This document shows positions 1 through 6,594 of a DNA stretch of 27,306 nucleotides, one piece after another. This DNA comes from Gp6-AA40 sp046765795 (lineage in GTDB: Bacteria > Acidobacteriota > Vicinamibacteria > Vicinamibacterales > UBA2999), in assembly GCA_046765795.1 (NCBI GenBank), contig JBKPRH010000235.1, positions 1 through 27,306 on the forward strand, given 5' to 3'. The notes below the pieces were generated by a model. The model was not told the origin of the DNA. It saw only the letters and a list, made by a program, of their open reading frames with translations, and made no database searches. Position numbers and translations under genes: made by a program. Numbering within the stretch: the first letter of the stretch is position 1; each line of letters opens with the position of its first letter.

Positions 1-1
1 G

Positions 2-751
2 ATCTACTACGGCGACTACGACGGTGCGAATCCACGCAGAGTCACGGTAAGCCGCCGGCTCAACCTTAATCCGTCCTGGTCACCAGATGCGCGAGCTCTG
101 GCGTACACGACTTTCCGTCCTAACCCTGACGTTTTTGTGTCGCTCATCTATCAGGGCGTGTTGCAGAACCCAACGAAGGGTGTAGGGACGAACTACCTTC
201 CGGTTTTCTCGCCAGACGGCAAACAGATCGCCTTCATGTCCGGACGAGACGGAAATCCTGAGATTTACGCAATGAACGTCGACGGTAGCAACCTCCGCCG
301 CCTTACGAATAACCAGGCCGGCGACTCGAGCCCGACCTGGTCGCCGAGTGGCTCACAGATTGCCTTCACCTCGGACCGCACAGGTAAGGCACAGATCTAC
401 GTCATGAACAGCAGCGACGGCTCAGGTGTGCGTCGGCTCACTGTTAATGAATCCGAAGCTGATCGGCCGACCTGGTCGCCCCCGCCCTTCAACGAGATCG
501 CATACGCCGCCTCGACCGGGCCGGGGTACGACATCAAAGTGCTCGAGGTTTCCACGGGCAACGTTCGACCGCTGACCTTCGGCGAAGGTTCCAACGAGGG
601 TCCGGCATGGGCCCCAGGCGGACGGCATCTGGCGTTTACGTCGACGCGCGCGGGGGGACGAACTCAGGTGTTTACGATTGGCCGCGATGGGCGCGGCCTA
701 CGGCAGATCACGCGCGAGGGTAACAACCAAACGCCAGCGTGGTCGAATTAG
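2..751 (+). CDS. tolB: TolB, periplasmic beta-propeller of the Tol-Pal system (3' part only)
   Basis: The frame is open from the first bases of the window, so the N-terminus (signal peptide and most of the TolB N-terminal domain) lies upstream; about 249 codons are visible. The protein shows successive TolB/WD40-like propeller blades, each with a WSPDG-type turn (WSPDARALAY, FSPDGKQIAF, WSPSGSQIAF, WSPPPFNEIAY, WAPGGRHLAF) followed by an I-Y-x-M/V strand and an LRRLT-type end, and closes with PAWSN. TolB is the soluble periplasmic partner of Pal and TolA and helps outer-membrane constriction at division. pal follows after 26 nt and cpoB after that, the usual order. tolQ, tolR and tolA would be expected upstream but cannot be seen. 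The identification rests on the blade motifs plus the neighbours; other PD40-repeat proteins share the motifs, but the pal-cpoB context makes TolB by far the best reading. Confidence 0.93.
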   Translation: MYYGDYDGANPRRVTVSRRLNLNPSWSPDARALAYTTFRPNPDVFVSLIYQGVLQNPTKGVGTNYLPVFSPDGKQIAFMSGRDGNPEIYAMNVDGSNLRRLTNNQAGDSSPTWSPSGSQIAFTSDRTGKAQIYVMNSSDGSGVRRLTVNESEADRPTWSPPPFNEIAYAASTGPGYDIKVLEVSTGNVRPLTFGEGSNEGPAWAPGGRHLAFTSTRAGGRTQVFTIGRDGRGLRQITREGNNQTPAWSN

Positions 752-777
752 AAAGTGAAGTCTTATTGAGGAAGCAC

Positions 778-1353
778 ATGCGAGATATGAGGAACACGAC
801 GATCGTAGTCGCGGTCACATTGGCCATCGCCGTCACCGCCGCGTGCGGCAAGAAGAAGCCCGTCACGGGGCCACAGCCTCCGCCCGCTGAAGAAGCCGCG
901 GTAGTGCCACCGACTCCTCCACCTCCAACAGAGCGCGTCGAGGACAAAGTACCGGTCGCTGCAGGCCTCCCCGTCGATTCGATTACGAACAAATCGCTCG
1001 ACGACCTCAACCGGGACTCCCCGTTGAAGCCCGTGTTCTTCCGGCTCGACAGTGCGGAACTGGACGAGTCGGGTCGCTCGATCGCATCGGCCAATGCGCA
1101 AGTCCTCAAGAAGTACGGAACGTGGGGAATCACCATTGAAGGGCATTGCGACGAGCGTGGAACGGCCGAGTACAACCTCGCTCTTGGCGAACGTCGGGCC
1201 GTCGCGGTGAAGACCTACCTGTCGTCGCTCGGTGTTTCTCCGGAACGGATCCGTGTTGTAAGTTACGGGAAGGAGTTCCCGTTCGACATGGGTCACTCCG
1301 AGGACGCATGGTCCCAGAATCGACGTGGCCATTTCGTCATCACGTCGAAGTAG
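778..1353 (+). CDS. pal: Pal, peptidoglycan-associated outer-membrane lipoprotein
   Basis: 191 residues from ATG 778, chosen because a GAGGAAG Shine-Dalgarno lies just upstream; a longer frame from 739 would overlap tolB and add no signal-like sequence. ATG 787 is an alternative. A short hydrophobic signal ends in TAAC, so Cys23 is the likely lipidated residue. A Pro-rich linker follows (residues about 28-60). The C-terminal OmpA-like domain (about residues 80-190) has the peptidoglycan-binding signature: an F-R-L-D-S strand, then EGHCDERGTAEYN, LGERRA, and the closing NRRGHFVI. The Asp and Arg that contact meso-diaminopimelate are present (the D of CDERG and the R of NRRGH). Pal tethers the outer membrane to peptidoglycan and interacts with TolB, encoded 26 nt upstream. 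cpoB begins 16 nt downstream, so the three probably share a transcript. Confidence 0.96.
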   Translation: MRDMRNTTIVVAVTLAIAVTAACGKKKPVTGPQPPPAEEAAVVPPTPPPPTERVEDKVPVAAGLPVDSITNKSLDDLNRDSPLKPVFFRLDSAELDESGRSIASANAQVLKKYGTWGITIEGHCDERGTAEYNLALGERRAVAVKTYLSSLGVSPERIRVVSYGKEFPFDMGHSEDAWSQNRRGHFVITSK

Positions 1354-1369
1354 AGTGTTGAGAGACGGC

Positions 1370-2236
1370 ATGCACATGAACCTCGTTCGATCGACGCTTG
1401 CACTCGCGGTACTCGCGATGGCCGTTCCGGCAGTCGCGCAGAACCGCGAGCACCAGCAAATGAGCGCTGAGCTGCGTATGCTGCAGGAGCAGTCGCAGCA
1501 GCTCGCGCTCACGCTCGCGCAGATCGGCGATGCGCTCAAGGCACTGAACGCGCGGCTCGACGCCTCCGACAAGGAGGCGCAGCAGCGCTTCGCGGATCAG
1601 AAACTCCTGATTCAGAAACTCAGCGACGATGTCAGCGCCGTTCGCGAGCGTTCGCAGGACACCGATACACGGCTGCGCAAGGTGGCGGATGAAGTTGAGG
1701 CGCTCCGAACGACCCTTACTTCGCTGCCTTCGATGCTTTCGGGGGCGGCACCGTCGCCGTCTCCGGAGACAAGTGCAGTCGATCCGACTGCCCCAAGCGC
1801 TGTGACACCGCCCGCGTCTCAGACATCAACGCTCGGGCTCTCACCGTCGCGCATGCTCGACACGGCCAAGAGCGATTACTTCTCCGGGTCATACGCGAGC
1901 GCCGTGAGTGGCTTCGAGTCGTTACTGAAGACATTCCCAACCAGCGAGGCCGCTGCCGAAGCGCAGTTCATGCTCGGCGAGACCTACTCGCAGCAGAAGC
2001 GCTATGCGGAAGCAGTGAACGCCTATACGAACGCGATTCAGAGATTCCCACGCTCGATGTGGGTGCCCGAGGCGTACTACAAGCGAGGCAAGGCGCAGGA
2101 ATCTCTCGGCACGCCTGAAGCGGCGCGTGCGTCGTACGAGATGCTGCTCAAGACCTATCCGGATACCCCGAGCGCCGGACTGGCGAAGCAGGCGCTCGAT
2201 CGACTAGGGCGTCAGGCCGCAGCGCCGCGCCCGTAG
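1370..2236 (+). CDS. cpoB: CpoB/YbgF, periplasmic coiled-coil and TPR cell-division coordinator
   Basis: 288 residues from ATG 1370 (ATG 1376 is equally possible; a GAGAGA stretch lies 4 nt before the first and 10 nt before the second). A Sec signal peptide ends near AVAQ. An N-terminal helical, Gln- and Glu-rich coiled coil follows (about residues 30-125), as in the trimerising part of CpoB. Next is a Pro/Ser/Thr-rich linker (about 130-165), then TPR repeats to the C-terminus, with recognisable repeats at YFSGSYASAVSGFE, AQFMLGETYSQQKRYAEAV and AYYKRGKAQESLG. In E. coli CpoB couples PBP1B and Tol during constriction. The family, the size (260-300 residues) and the position directly after pal all agree. 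It is the last gene of the visible tol-pal cluster; the next gene lies beyond a 168-nt gap. Confidence 0.94.
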   Translation: MHMNLVRSTLALAVLAMAVPAVAQNREHQQMSAELRMLQEQSQQLALTLAQIGDALKALNARLDASDKEAQQRFADQKLLIQKLSDDVSAVRERSQDTDTRLRKVADEVEALRTTLTSLPSMLSGAAPSPSPETSAVDPTAPSAVTPPASQTSTLGLSPSRMLDTAKSDYFSGSYASAVSGFESLLKTFPTSEAAAEAQFMLGETYSQQKRYAEAVNAYTNAIQRFPRSMWVPEAYYKRGKAQESLGTPEAARASYEMLLKTYPDTPSAGLAKQALDRLGRQAAAPRP

Positions 2237-2320
2237 GGGGCAACGCACGCGTCGCCCTCGCCCGGTGAGATCGTGACCTCCCCTGTCACGAAAACCCTGT
2301 AAAGTGTCGGTGGAGAGGCA

Positions 2321-2334
2321 GAGCCTGCGGGCTC
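2321..2334 (+). other. Small hairpin in the ssb leader
   Basis: GAGCC, a TGCG loop, then GGCTC: a perfect 5-bp GC-rich stem. There is no U-tract, so it is not an obvious terminator. Short enough to be chance in GC-rich DNA. Confidence 0.3.
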
Positions 2335-2348
2335 GGCCTCACATGGCA

Positions 2349-2369
2349 CGGCCGCAGTTACTGCAGCCG
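2349..2369 (+). other. Hairpin upstream of the ssb ribosome-binding site
   Basis: CGGC-C-GCAG, a TTA loop, then CTGC-A-GCCG: eight base pairs with one internal C/A mismatch, about 24 nt before the GAAAGGA Shine-Dalgarno of ssb. It could structure the leader or be an operator-like dyad. No known ssb regulator site is recognised. Confidence 0.35.
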
Positions 2370-2404
2370 TAGGGGCGAAGAACGCTCGCCCGAAAGGACA
2401 AGAC

Positions 2405-2845
2405 ATGGGAAGCGTAAACAAGGTCATTCTCGTTGGGAATCTGGGTCGCGATGCCGAGCTTCGCTACACTCCAGGCGGTGCGGCAGTCTCAACGCTGAAT
2501 CTCGCCACAACTGAGGTCTGGAACGATCGCAACAATCAACGCCAGGAAAAAACGGAGTGGCACCGCGTGGTGCTGTGGGGCAAGCCAGCCGAGAGCCTGC
2601 AGGAGTACCTCACCAAGGGCAAACAGATCTACGTCGAGGGCAAGCTGCAGACACGCCAGTGGGATGACAAGGACGGCAACAAGCGCTACACGACGGAGAT
2701 CAAAGCCGACCGCGTCACATTGCTGGGCGGTGGCGGTGGTGGTGGCGGCGGCCGCAGCAGTGGCGGCATGGACCGCGGGGGCTCACATGGACCCGTCGAC
2801 GAACCGCCGATGGAGCCAATGACCGACGACGATATTCCGTTCTAA
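2405..2845 (+). CDS. ssb: Single-stranded DNA-binding protein SSB
   Basis: 146 residues from ATG 2405, preceded by GAAAGGA at a good spacing. The N-terminal OB fold (about residues 1-106) opens with the typical VNKVILVGNLGRD. It contains RYTPGG, the TEWHRVVLWGK strand, the KGKQIYVEGKL strand and a Y-T-T-E-I strand. A run of nine glycines (residues 108-116) starts the disordered linker. The protein ends in the acidic tip DDDIPF, the peptide that recruits repair and replication partners. It would form a homotetramer coating single-stranded DNA at forks. It stands alone between a 168-nt leader and a terminator-like hairpin, without the rpsF/rpsR neighbours seen in many bacteria. Sequence and length are fully typical. 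Confidence 0.97.
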   Translation: MGSVNKVILVGNLGRDAELRYTPGGAAVSTLNLATTEVWNDRNNQRQEKTEWHRVVLWGKPAESLQEYLTKGKQIYVEGKLQTRQWDDKDGNKRYTTEIKADRVTLLGGGGGGGGGRSSGGMDRGGSHGPVDEPPMEPMTDDDIPF

Positions 2846-2853
2846 GAATGCTG

Positions 2854-2873
2854 GGGACGCGCGTGCGCGTCCC
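2854..2873. terminator. Probable bidirectional terminator between ssb and the cupin gene
   Basis: GGGACGCGC, GT, GCGCGTCCC forms a perfect 9-bp inverted repeat (realistically an 8-bp stem with a 4-nt loop), starting 8 nt after the ssb stop and touching the stop codon of the converging cupin gene. T-tracts are weak on both sides (TACGTTC on plus, CAGCATTCTTAG on minus), so efficiency is uncertain, but position and symmetry fit termination from both directions. Confidence 0.65.
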
Positions 2874-3232
2874 TACGTTCCCTGCCGTCCGTACCGATCC
2901 TCGAGGCGCACGACATCATCCAGTTCAGGCGTGGAGACTTCGAAGACATCGGAGTCCTCAATGGCCGTCATGCGATGCACCGTCGTCGGGGAAACATGTT
3001 GGGTGTCCCCCGCCTTCATCTCTCGCTTGGTCAGCACACCATCGATTTCGATCTCGTACAACAGCCTGCCTGAGTACAAGTAGATCGTCTCGTCTTTGAT
3101 GTTGTGGTATTGCAGGCTCAACGCATGGCCAGCGTTGACGTGCAGAATCTTGCCGACGTATCGATCGGTCTTCGCCCACCAGATCTCATAACCCCAGGGC
3201 TTCTCGACGCGCTTCACCGTGAAGGTACTCAT
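2873..3232 (-). CDS. Small cupin, mannose-6-phosphate isomerase type II-like
   Basis: 119 residues from ATG 3232, with a GGCGG-like Shine-Dalgarno, starting 7 nt after the ptsI stop. It is a single cupin barrel resembling the C-terminal isomerase domain of type II phosphomannose isomerase / GDP-mannose pyrophosphorylase enzymes: the KPWGYE opening, the SLQYH strand, an SGR turn, PTTVHR in the second cupin motif, and the STPELDDVVRLEDRYGR ending. Likely metal ligands are Gln41, His43, Glu48 and His86. The full bifunctional enzyme is about 470 residues, so this is a stand-alone cupin with no nucleotidyltransferase domain. Its place at the end of a PTS operon suggests sugar-phosphate metabolism or sensing. 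Actual isomerase activity is unproven; it may be a binding or other sugar-modifying cupin. Confidence 0.85.
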   Translation of the reverse strand: MSTFTVKRVEKPWGYEIWWAKTDRYVGKILHVNAGHALSLQYHNIKDETIYLYSGRLLYEIEIDGVLTKREMKAGDTQHVSPTTVHRMTAIEDSDVFEVSTPELDDVVRLEDRYGRQGT

Positions 3233-3239
3233 GATCCGC

Positions 3240-5006
3240 CTATCGCGTCGCCTCTGCCTGCGAAGCAAACGCGTCGTTCAGGAAACGCTCGATCTCCTCG
3301 ACCGTACCGAGCGTCAGCACGCGCGCGGCCAGGCGCGCCATCTGTCCGACGTTTGTCTCACGAACGACCCGCCGTGCCACCGGCAACGCACCCGGCGTCA
3401 TACTGAATTCGGTCAATCCACAACCGATCAACAGCCGCAGTAAGAGCGGATCTGACGCCATTTCGCCGCATACCGACACCGGAATCGCTTCACGCACCGC
3501 TGCGCGCCGAACCTGCCGGAGCAGACGCAGCACGGCCGGATGGAGCGGTTGATACCGATCGGACACACGCTCATCGGTGCGATCGACCGCCAGCGTGTAC
3601 TGAATGAGATCGTTGGTGCCGATCGTGAAGAAGTCCACCTCAGGGGCGAGCAGTGAGGCCGTGAATGCCGCCGACGGCACTTCGATCATGATGCCCACCG
3701 GCAGCGCAGGCGCATCGATCCCCCGCGCGGTCAGCTCGGCTCGCGCCTCATCCAGGAGCGCACGGGCCTCTCGCACTTCGTGCAGCGAGGAGACGAACGG
3801 GAACATCACCCGCAATTGCCCGTGAGTGGCCGCTCGCAGCAACGCCCGCAACTGCGTCTTAAAGATCGCTGGCTGGGCCAGGCCAAACCGGATGCCGCGC
3901 AATCCGGCGTGGCCGCTGCGCGGCTGATCCGGGAACCATCGCGCGTCAAGGGCAGCGTCCACGAGCGGGCGCGCCAGCTGGCGCTCGTCGATATCGAACG
4001 TGCGAATTGTGACCGGCGCCGGAGCCATTCGCTCCACGAGTTGGCGATAGACGTGATACTGCTCGTCCTCGGCGGCCATGTCCGGCGGACCACCGACCAG
4101 CATGAACTCCGATCGGTACAATCCGATGCCTTCCGCCCCAGCGTCGAGCGCCGTCGCAACGTCATCGGACCGCTCGATGTTGGCCGCAAGGATCACTCGA
4201 ATACCGTCTGCGGTCTCGAGCGGGCCCTCGCTCTGTTTCACCGAGACGTGGACACGGTGGCGACGCGACGCGAGTTCGGCATCTTGATACAGGTCTGGCG
4301 TCGGGTCGATGATGACTTCCCCACTCTCGCCGTCGAGGATCACTGATGCCCCGGGCGGCAGATGACGACTGACGTCGTGCAAGCCGACGACCGCGGGCAC
4401 GCCAAGCGATCGCGCGAGGATCGCGGTGTGATACGTGCGACTTCCAGCATCGGTCGCAAACCCGCGAATTTTTGTCCAATCGAGCTGGGCAACGACCGAC
4501 GGAGTGAGCTCGTCGGCGATCAACACGCACGGCGTGTCGAGATCCTGCAGACGATCGCGCGGCCCGCCCCGGTCTTCTCTCAAGTTGAGACGAAGACGTC
4601 CGGCGACGTCGTGCACGTCACCCTTGCGCTCGTGGAGATACCGATCATCGATGTCGTCGAAGACCGCGGATAACTCGTCGAGCGCGCGCTGGACCGCCCA
4701 CTCGGCGTTGACCCGTTCGTCGCGCACCACCGCCGCGGCCCGGCCTATCAGCGCCGGATCGTCGAGCATGAGCAGCTGCGCGTCGAAGATCGACGCCACG
4801 TCGGCCCCTTTCAGCTCGGCGATGCGATGCCGGATCTGCTCGAGTTGCTCGCGAGACCGTTGCCGCGCGCGATCGAGCGCCGACAATTCCCGCGCGACGC
4901 GATCGATGGCAATCGGGAACCGGATCACCTGCGTGCGCTGAATGGCGACCAGGGCGGGACCGACAGCCACGCCCGGTGACACACCAATACCTTTTAGACG
5001 CTCCAT
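3240..5006 (-). CDS. ptsI: PTS enzyme I, phosphoenolpyruvate-protein phosphotransferase
   Basis: 588 residues from ATG 5006, overlapping the ptsH stop by 13 nt with GGTGAGGA immediately before the start, so translation is probably coupled. The N-terminal part carries the HPr-binding helical domain and the phosphohistidine swivel around His193 (GSRTYHTAILARSLGVPAVVG region). The C-terminal PEP-binding barrel has LYRSEF, RTFD (Arg335), GLRGIR, the Mg-binding Glu in IMIEVPSA, IGTNDLIQYTLAVDR, and catalytic Cys513 in VCGEM. It takes phosphate from PEP and passes it to His15 of HPr. One oddity: the usual D-I-G-G-D-K after R-T-x-D reads D-I-D-E-R-Q here (residues 338-343), losing the lysine equivalent to E. 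coli Lys340. The length matches the family (about 575). No EIIB/C permease gene is nearby. Confidence 0.95.
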   Translation of the reverse strand: MERLKGIGVSPGVAVGPALVAIQRTQVIRFPIAIDRVARELSALDRARQRSREQLEQIRHRIAELKGADVASIFDAQLLMLDDPALIGRAAAVVRDERVNAEWAVQRALDELSAVFDDIDDRYLHERKGDVHDVAGRLRLNLREDRGGPRDRLQDLDTPCVLIADELTPSVVAQLDWTKIRGFATDAGSRTYHTAILARSLGVPAVVGLHDVSRHLPPGASVILDGESGEVIIDPTPDLYQDAELASRRHRVHVSVKQSEGPLETADGIRVILAANIERSDDVATALDAGAEGIGLYRSEFMLVGGPPDMAAEDEQYHVYRQLVERMAPAPVTIRTFDIDERQLARPLVDAALDARWFPDQPRSGHAGLRGIRFGLAQPAIFKTQLRALLRAATHGQLRVMFPFVSSLHEVREARALLDEARAELTARGIDAPALPVGIMIEVPSAAFTASLLAPEVDFFTIGTNDLIQYTLAVDRTDERVSDRYQPLHPAVLRLLRQVRRAAVREAIPVSVCGEMASDPLLLRLLIGCGLTEFSMTPGALPVARRVVRETNVGQMARLAARVLTLGTVEEIERFLNDAFASQAEATR

Positions 5007-5269
5007 TCCTCACCAAATCCTGACTCAACGAGCTGCACGAGCGCGTCAACGGCGGCCTGCTCGTCCACACCAGCGGCTTCAACCGTGATCGCCGTACCGC
5101 GAGCCGCGGCCAGCAGCAGAATGCCCATGATGCTCTTGCCGTCCATTACCTTGGCGTCGCGGATGACGCGAATCTGTGACTCGAAGCGCGTCGCGAGATG
5201 GACGAACTTCGCCGCGGCCCGGGCGTGCAGCCCGAGTTGATTCACCACGGTGACGGTGCGGCTGATCAT
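4994..5269 (-). CDS. ptsH: HPr, histidine-containing phosphocarrier protein
   Basis: 91 residues from ATG 5269 with an AGGA Shine-Dalgarno, 11 nt after the EIIA stop. The active-site histidine is His15 in NQLGLHARAA, and the regulatory serine is Ser46 in DGKSIMGILLLAA. Both sites are intact, so it can take phosphate from EI at His15 and be phosphorylated on Ser46 by the HPr kinase encoded three genes upstream. The size is typical (85-90 residues). The 13-nt overlap with ptsI points to coupled expression in fixed proportion. With no sugar permease in the cluster, its phosphorylation state more likely feeds regulation through the mannose-type EIIA and HprK. Confidence 0.96.
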   Translation of the reverse strand: MISRTVTVVNQLGLHARAAAKFVHLATRFESQIRVIRDAKVMDGKSIMGILLLAAARGTAITVEAAGVDEQAAVDALVQLVESGFGEEWSV

Positions 5270-5280
5270 CGTTCCTGCGC

Positions 5281-5688
5281 TCAGGTCTTCTCGCCGCGAA
5301 GCAAATCCGAGGCGACCCAGATCGCGTTCCGTCCGTGCTCGCGCATCTCCCGCGCCGATGCAAGCAGATCCGACTGCTCGGGCAGATTCGCGAGCTTGAT
5401 CAGCATCGGCAAATTCACGCCGGTGATCACTTCCACCTTCCCCGGTGCCAGAAAACTCATCGCCAGGTTCGAGGCCGTGCCTCCGAACATGTCGGTGAGG
5501 ATCAGTACGCCGGCGCCCTCCTCGACGCGCGCGATCGCCTGTTCGATCTCAGCCCGCGCATCCTCGGTGTCGTCGTGCCAGCCGATCGAGACAGCGGCGA
5601 AACGCGGGAGATCGCCGACGATCGTCTCGGCCGCATTCAATAGCTCCGTGGCCAGCTGACCGTGCGTAACAACGACGACGCCAATCAT
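5281..5688 (-). CDS. PTS mannose-family EIIA component
   Basis: 135 residues from ATG 5688, 9 nt after the rapZ stop. It is an EIIA domain of the mannose/sorbose (EIIA-Man) fold: the start MIGVVVVTHG places the phosphorylated histidine at His9, followed by the TDMFGGTASNLA loop and GVNLPML, both signatures of the family. Domain length is typical (130-140) and there is no fused EIIB domain. It would be phosphorylated by HPr. Because no EIIB, EIIC or EIID is encoded in the window, it is probably a regulatory EIIA, as in other bacteria where hprK, rapZ, this gene, ptsH and ptsI are clustered. The regulatory target is unknown. Confidence 0.93.
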   Translation of the reverse strand: MIGVVVVTHGQLATELLNAAETIVGDLPRFAAVSIGWHDDTEDARAEIEQAIARVEEGAGVLILTDMFGGTASNLAMSFLAPGKVEVITGVNLPMLIKLANLPEQSDLLASAREMREHGRNAIWVASDLLRGEKT

Positions 5689-5697
5689 GGTCTTTCG

Positions 5698-6594
5698 TCA
5701 CGAATCACGATGCTTCACCCGGAGCCGGACATTTTTCGCTCCAGCCAGAGACTTTTTCAAGGCCTCGGCCACCATGACCGACCGATGTTGACCTCCCGTG
5801 CAGCCGATGGCGACGGTCAGATAACTCTTCCCCTCCTGAACGTACTGCGGCAGCGCAAAGTTCAGGAACGTCGTCAGACGATCGATGTACTCCCGAGTGG
5901 CTGCGTGGCGTCGCATGAACCGCACGACTTTCGGATCACGTCCGGTCAGCGGCCGCAACCGATCGACAAAGTGCGGGTTCGGCAGACAGCGCACATCAAA
6001 CACCAGATCCGCATCGAGCGGCGGTCCGTGCTTGAACCCGAAGCTGACCAGATTGACCACCATCTCCGAGCGCGGACGATCGGTTTGCGTCATGCGCATG
6101 AAGACATCGCGCAGTTCGTGCACGGTCAGGTTGGAGGTGTCGATGATCAAATCGGCCAGGGCCCGGATACGCGACATCTTCCGGCGCTCCTCGTCGATCC
6201 CTTCGGCGACGGATCGGTCGGGCGCCAGCGGATGCGGTCGCCGGGTTTCGCTGAATCGGCGCACCAGCGACGAGCGGTTGGCCTCGAGGAAGATGAGACG
6301 AGGCTCGACACCGGGCGTCGACTTCAGTTTCCGGTATACCTTCGGAAACTGCTTGAGGAATCCACCTTCACGCACATCGACGACGATCGCGACGCGCTCG
6401 AGACCAGCATCGCCGCGGCTGGCCAGCTCCGCAAAGGTCGGAATGAGCTGGCTCGGTAGGTTATCGACGCAAAAATAACCAAGGTCCTCGAGCGCTCGAA
6501 TGGCGTGCGTCTTTCCCGACCCGGACAGTCCCGTGAGGATGACGAACCGGTGGGTCGTGCGCAATCGCGACGGCGTCTTGTCGGACGCCTTCAT
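5698..6594 (-). CDS. rapZ: RapZ (YvcJ/YhbJ), nucleotide-binding RNase adapter-like protein
   Basis: 298 residues; ATG 6594 overlaps the hprK stop by 4 nt (ATGA), implying coupling. The Walker A motif GLSGSGKT is at residues 22-29. YFCVDNLP, a Walker B-like VVDVR, and the C-terminal domain with FGFKHG, DLVFDVR, PNPH and CTGGQHRSV are all present. In E. coli RapZ senses glucosamine-6-phosphate and directs RNase E to the GlmZ RNA, controlling envelope-precursor synthesis. In other phyla the RNA role is not established and the protein is best described as a GTP/ATP-binding regulator. Length matches the family (about 285-300). Adjacency to hprK and a PTS EIIA is widely conserved. Confidence 0.95.
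   Translation of the reverse strand: MKASDKTPSRLRTTHRFVILTGLSGSGKTHAIRALEDLGYFCVDNLPSQLIPTFAELASRGDAGLERVAIVVDVREGGFLKQFPKVYRKLKSTPGVEPRLIFLEANRSSLVRRFSETRRPHPLAPDRSVAEGIDEERRKMSRIRALADLIIDTSNLTVHELRDVFMRMTQTDRPRSEMVVNLVSFGFKHGPPLDADLVFDVRCLPNPHFVDRLRPLTGRDPKVVRFMRRHAATREYIDRLTTFLNFALPQYVQEGKSYLTVAIGCTGGQHRSVMVAEALKKSLAGAKNVRLRVKHRDS

Larger units (their letters stand above)
2237..2404. other. 168-nt non-coding ssb leader region
   Basis: No credible coding frame. It carries two potential RNA hairpins (2321-2334 and 2349-2369) before the ssb ribosome-binding site. I see no convincing -35/-10 pair: TAAAGT at 2300-2305 is a weak -10 candidate without a well-spaced -35. ssb may therefore be read partly from the tol-pal transcript or from a promoter I cannot recognise. 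Confidence 0.5.

Noticed and set aside
763..1572. A 269-codon frame antisense to pal and cpoB
   Set aside because: It crosses two well-supported genes, is Ser/Cys/Arg-rich and has no family resemblance.
2344..2358. Possible sigma-54 promoter upstream of ssb (TGGCACG)
   Set aside because: The -24 half matches well, but the -12 position reads CAGT rather than TTGC at the required spacing, so the essential GC is missing.
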